Shown here piece after piece: positions 62,466 to 64,000 of a stretch of DNA of 64,000 nucleotides. Source of the DNA: Bacteroidales bacterium (lineage in GTDB: Bacteria; Bacteroidota; Bacteroidia; Bacteroidales; JAGOPY01); NCBI GenBank assembly GCA_017991835.1, contig JAGOPY010000002.1, forward strand, positions 124,001 through 188,000. Reading direction: 5' to 3'. Under the pieces are notes generated by a model. That model was not told the origin of the DNA and made no database searches. It saw only the letters and a program-made list of their open reading frames with translations. The translations under genes were made by a program, and so were the position numbers. Within the stretch, counting starts at the first letter, position 1; each line of letters begins with the position of its first letter.

Positions 62466-63281
62466 TTAAAGGCGGCCCGTCTTTATACTTTTTGCCCGGA
62501 TAAGAATCAGACCGGCTATTCCCGCAAGTACAAAAGGTATACTGAGCCATTGGCCCAGGTTCAGGCTCATTTGAGCCTCAAATCCTACCTGTGGTTCCTT
62601 CAGGAATTCAATGAAAAACCGGACTCCGAATACAAGAACAAGGAAAAGGCTGATCAGTATCCCCTCTTTCGGTTTACCATCCTTTTTTCTGTATACGAAG
62701 AGGAGGAGGGCGAAAATCAGAAGGTATGCCAGCGCTTCATAAATCTGGCTGGGGTGCCGGGGCTGGGTCCGTTGGGCAATTTCTCCGGCGCGCTCATAAA
62801 TAAAACCCCAGGGAAGAGAGGTCGGCTTACCGAAAATCTCCGAATTCATAAGGTTTCCCATCCGGATGAAAAAACCGGCCAGGGCTGTAACAACGGCAAT
62901 CCGGTCGATAATCCATAAAAAGGAAACTTTGTTTTTTCGGGCAAAGATGATGAGGGCGAATATAATACCCACTGCAGCCCCGTGACTGGCCAGTCCTCCC
63001 TGCCAGATTTTCAGTATCTCGACCGGGTTGGAAAGGTAGTAACCGGGTTCATAAAACAGGCAATGGCCCAGCCTGGCCCCGATCACTGTTGCAATAACCA
63101 TATAGGTTGTTAACTGATCCAGCAATTTTACAGGGATCTTTTCCCTGCGAAAGAAACCGAGGATGATAAAATATCCGCAGACGAATCCCAGGGCGAACAG
63201 CACGCCATACCAGCGAACCGCAAAGGTGCCGATCCGGAATATCTCGGGGTCGGGCGACCAGGTTATCGATAATAGATCCAT
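62466..63281 (-). CDS. lgt: prolipoprotein diacylglyceryl transferase
   Basis: A 271-residue membrane protein with seven likely segments, from ATG 63279-63281 (MDLLSITWSPDPEIFRIG). Motifs: 'GARLGHCLFYEPGYY', 'GGLASHGAAVGI' with the conserved His, 'GFFIRMGNLMNSEIFGKPT' (Lgt signature with essential Arg and Asn), and 'RHPSQIYEALAYL'. It transfers diacylglycerol from phosphatidylglycerol to the cysteine of lipoprotein precursors such as the ApbE encoded here. A TTG at 63311 in the same frame lies in the promoter box and is not the start. Confidence 0.95.
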   Translation of the reverse strand: MDLLSITWSPDPEIFRIGTFAVRWYGVLFALGFVCGYFIILGFFRREKIPVKLLDQLTTYMVIATVIGARLGHCLFYEPGYYLSNPVEILKIWQGGLASHGAAVGIIFALIIFARKNKVSFLWIIDRIAVVTALAGFFIRMGNLMNSEIFGKPTSLPWGFIYERAGEIAQRTQPRHPSQIYEALAYLLIFALLLFVYRKKDGKPKEGILISLFLVLVFGVRFFIEFLKEPQVGFEAQMSLNLGQWLSIPFVLAGIAGLILIRAKSIKTGRL

Positions 63282-63308
63282 AGAATACTCGGGCAATTTA
63301 TTTATCGC

Positions 63309-63340
63309 CAAAAATAGAAATAATGAACGATGCTGATAAA
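63309..63340 (-). promoter_or_regulatory. candidate promoter of lgt
   Basis: Minus strand: TTTA (63337-63340), 20 bases, TATTTTTG (63309-63316); the -7 box is perfect and the -33 has one mismatch. Leader of about 22 bases. Confidence 0.55.
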
Positions 63341-63345
63341 ATTAT

Positions 63346-64000
63346 TTATTTGTCCCGTCTGCCTGTTGTTCTAAGACGTCTCACGGCGGCATAAAGCAGT
63401 TGCTCCCCCCGGATTGTTTCAACGCTTTCATCCGGCCCGTTGCCTGGATCCATCACGCGTCGAAGTATCAGATCGTTTTGATTTACAGATTTCCACTGCG
63501 CTGTTTCCTGTAAATAATTTGCAAGGTACTCCTGCTCTGTCTGCCCGGGAGTTGCGACAAGTACAGCTTTTCTGCCCAGCGTTGCGAGATCCATTATAGT
63601 GGAATAGCCTGACCGGCACAAAATCGTATTTGCGTTCAGGATCATCGGCAGGAGATCAATGTCGGGTAAATGATTGAATATCCTGACGCCTTCCATTGCA
63701 GGAAGATCCCTGACCTCACCCGGAAGCCCCCTCAGGATAACGGCGTTGATCCCCGGATTTTCCCTGAGTTCCCTTAGAATTATATTTTCGAAAATCGAGC
63801 GCTGTGGCTCAGGGCCCGAGATCATTACCATCAAAGCGGGATCACCGGTCTGCTCCCTGTTTTCGATCGAGGCCCGAATTGCCGTAAAGCGGGAAAGAGG
63901 GCCGATGAAAAGCCCGTTTGGCGGGACCGGGTACTGATGGGCGAGATCGCCTGAAAGATTCGGTTCTCCCGGAAAGTCAGGGATCCAGCATTCATCGTAT
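63346..64000 (-). CDS. glycosyltransferase family 28-like protein (5' end outside the window)
   Basis: At least 217 residues; the frame runs unbroken off the right edge, so the true start lies outside. Read from the edge: 'YDECWIPDFPGEPNLSGDLAH', 'PPNGLFIGPLSRF', 'ALMVMISGPEPQR', and the nucleotide-sugar-binding part 'LPMILNANTILCRSGYSTIMDLATLGRKAVLVATPGQTEQEYLAN'. This matches the C-terminal half of GT28/MurG-like transferases, where 'CRSGYST' and 'PGQTEQ' contact the sugar nucleotide. Acceptor and donor are unknown; MurG itself is less likely since the sequences are not those of its signature. The ATG at 63834 is internal and should not be taken as the start. Confidence 0.8.
   Translation of the reverse strand, partial: YDECWIPDFPGEPNLSGDLAHQYPVPPNGLFIGPLSRFTAIRASIENREQTGDPALMVMISGPEPQRSIFENIILRELRENPGINAVILRGLPGEVRDLPAMEGVRIFNHLPDIDLLPMILNANTILCRSGYSTIMDLATLGRKAVLVATPGQTEQEYLANYLQETAQWKSVNQNDLILRRVMDPGNGPDESVETIRGEQLLYAAVRRLRTTGRRDK

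Noticed and set aside
63346..63834. A complete 162-residue gene starting at 63834
   Set aside because: The same frame stays open, with glycosyltransferase-like sequence, to the window edge, so that ATG is internal.

Overview
The window is from a member of the Bacteroidota, most likely class Bacteroidia; genus and species cannot be read from it. Evidence: at least five proteins that carry type IX secretion system (T9SS) C-terminal sorting domains or are remnants of such proteins, a T9SS plug (DUF5103) gene, a complete Na+-NQR operon with nqrM, a DUF4271-hemD-rnpA group, a rel-fur-purA group, DUF2723 and GIN-domain proteins, and many upstream sites fitting the Bacteroidota promoter TTTG-N19..21-TAnnTTTG. 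Shine-Dalgarno sites are almost absent, as is usual in this phylum.

Layout. 1-3.4 kb: a T9SS cargo gene and the decayed remnant of a large cargo gene, then repeat-rich spacer. 3.4-12.9 kb: the T9SS plug gene, divergent from nqrABCDEF, an unassigned secreted or outer-membrane gene, apbE and nqrM, which together give the sodium-pumping NADH:quinone reductase and its flavinylation and iron-maturation factors. 12.9-19.6 kb: a second, larger copy of the T9SS gene pair seen at the left edge, whose 5-kb member is cut by one in-frame stop codon. 20-26.3 kb: an RNA methyltransferase, a ChaN-like protein and a five-gene run DUF4271-hemD-rnpA-ctpA-cdd, divergent from adk. 26.9-35.6 kb: a carboxylic-acid activation group (ADP-forming acyl-CoA synthetase fused to an acetyltransferase, a GNAT-like protein, an OFA-type transporter, acetyl-CoA synthetase, a porin-like protein). 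35.9-40.2 kb: yebC and a sigma factor/anti-sigma factor/GIN-domain unit. 40.3-50.1 kb: a beta-helix T9SS protein, a 52-bp tandem array, lepA, a GAPDH-like pseudoenzyme overlapping a normal GAPDH, and a large type-B T9SS protein. 50.2-59.3 kb: rel, fur, purA and, convergent, tRNA-Gln-rimP-nusA-infB. 59.4-64 kb: a DUF2723 membrane protein, lgt and the 3' part of a glycosyltransferase gene.

Most of the window is housekeeping. The points that stand out are: (1) a GAPDH paralogue lacking the catalytic cysteine, the anion-binding arginine and the nicotinamide-contacting asparagine, with its stop overlapping the start of a fully equipped GAPDH; (2) a two-gene T9SS cargo unit present twice, either side of the nqr operon, with matching upstream promoters, one copy decayed by an out-of-frame internal deletion and the other by a nonsense codon; (3) several families of short repeated DNA words that fill intergenic spacers and also occur in frame inside linkers of secreted or membrane proteins, most clearly an ETPS heptad repeat in the anti-sigma factor.
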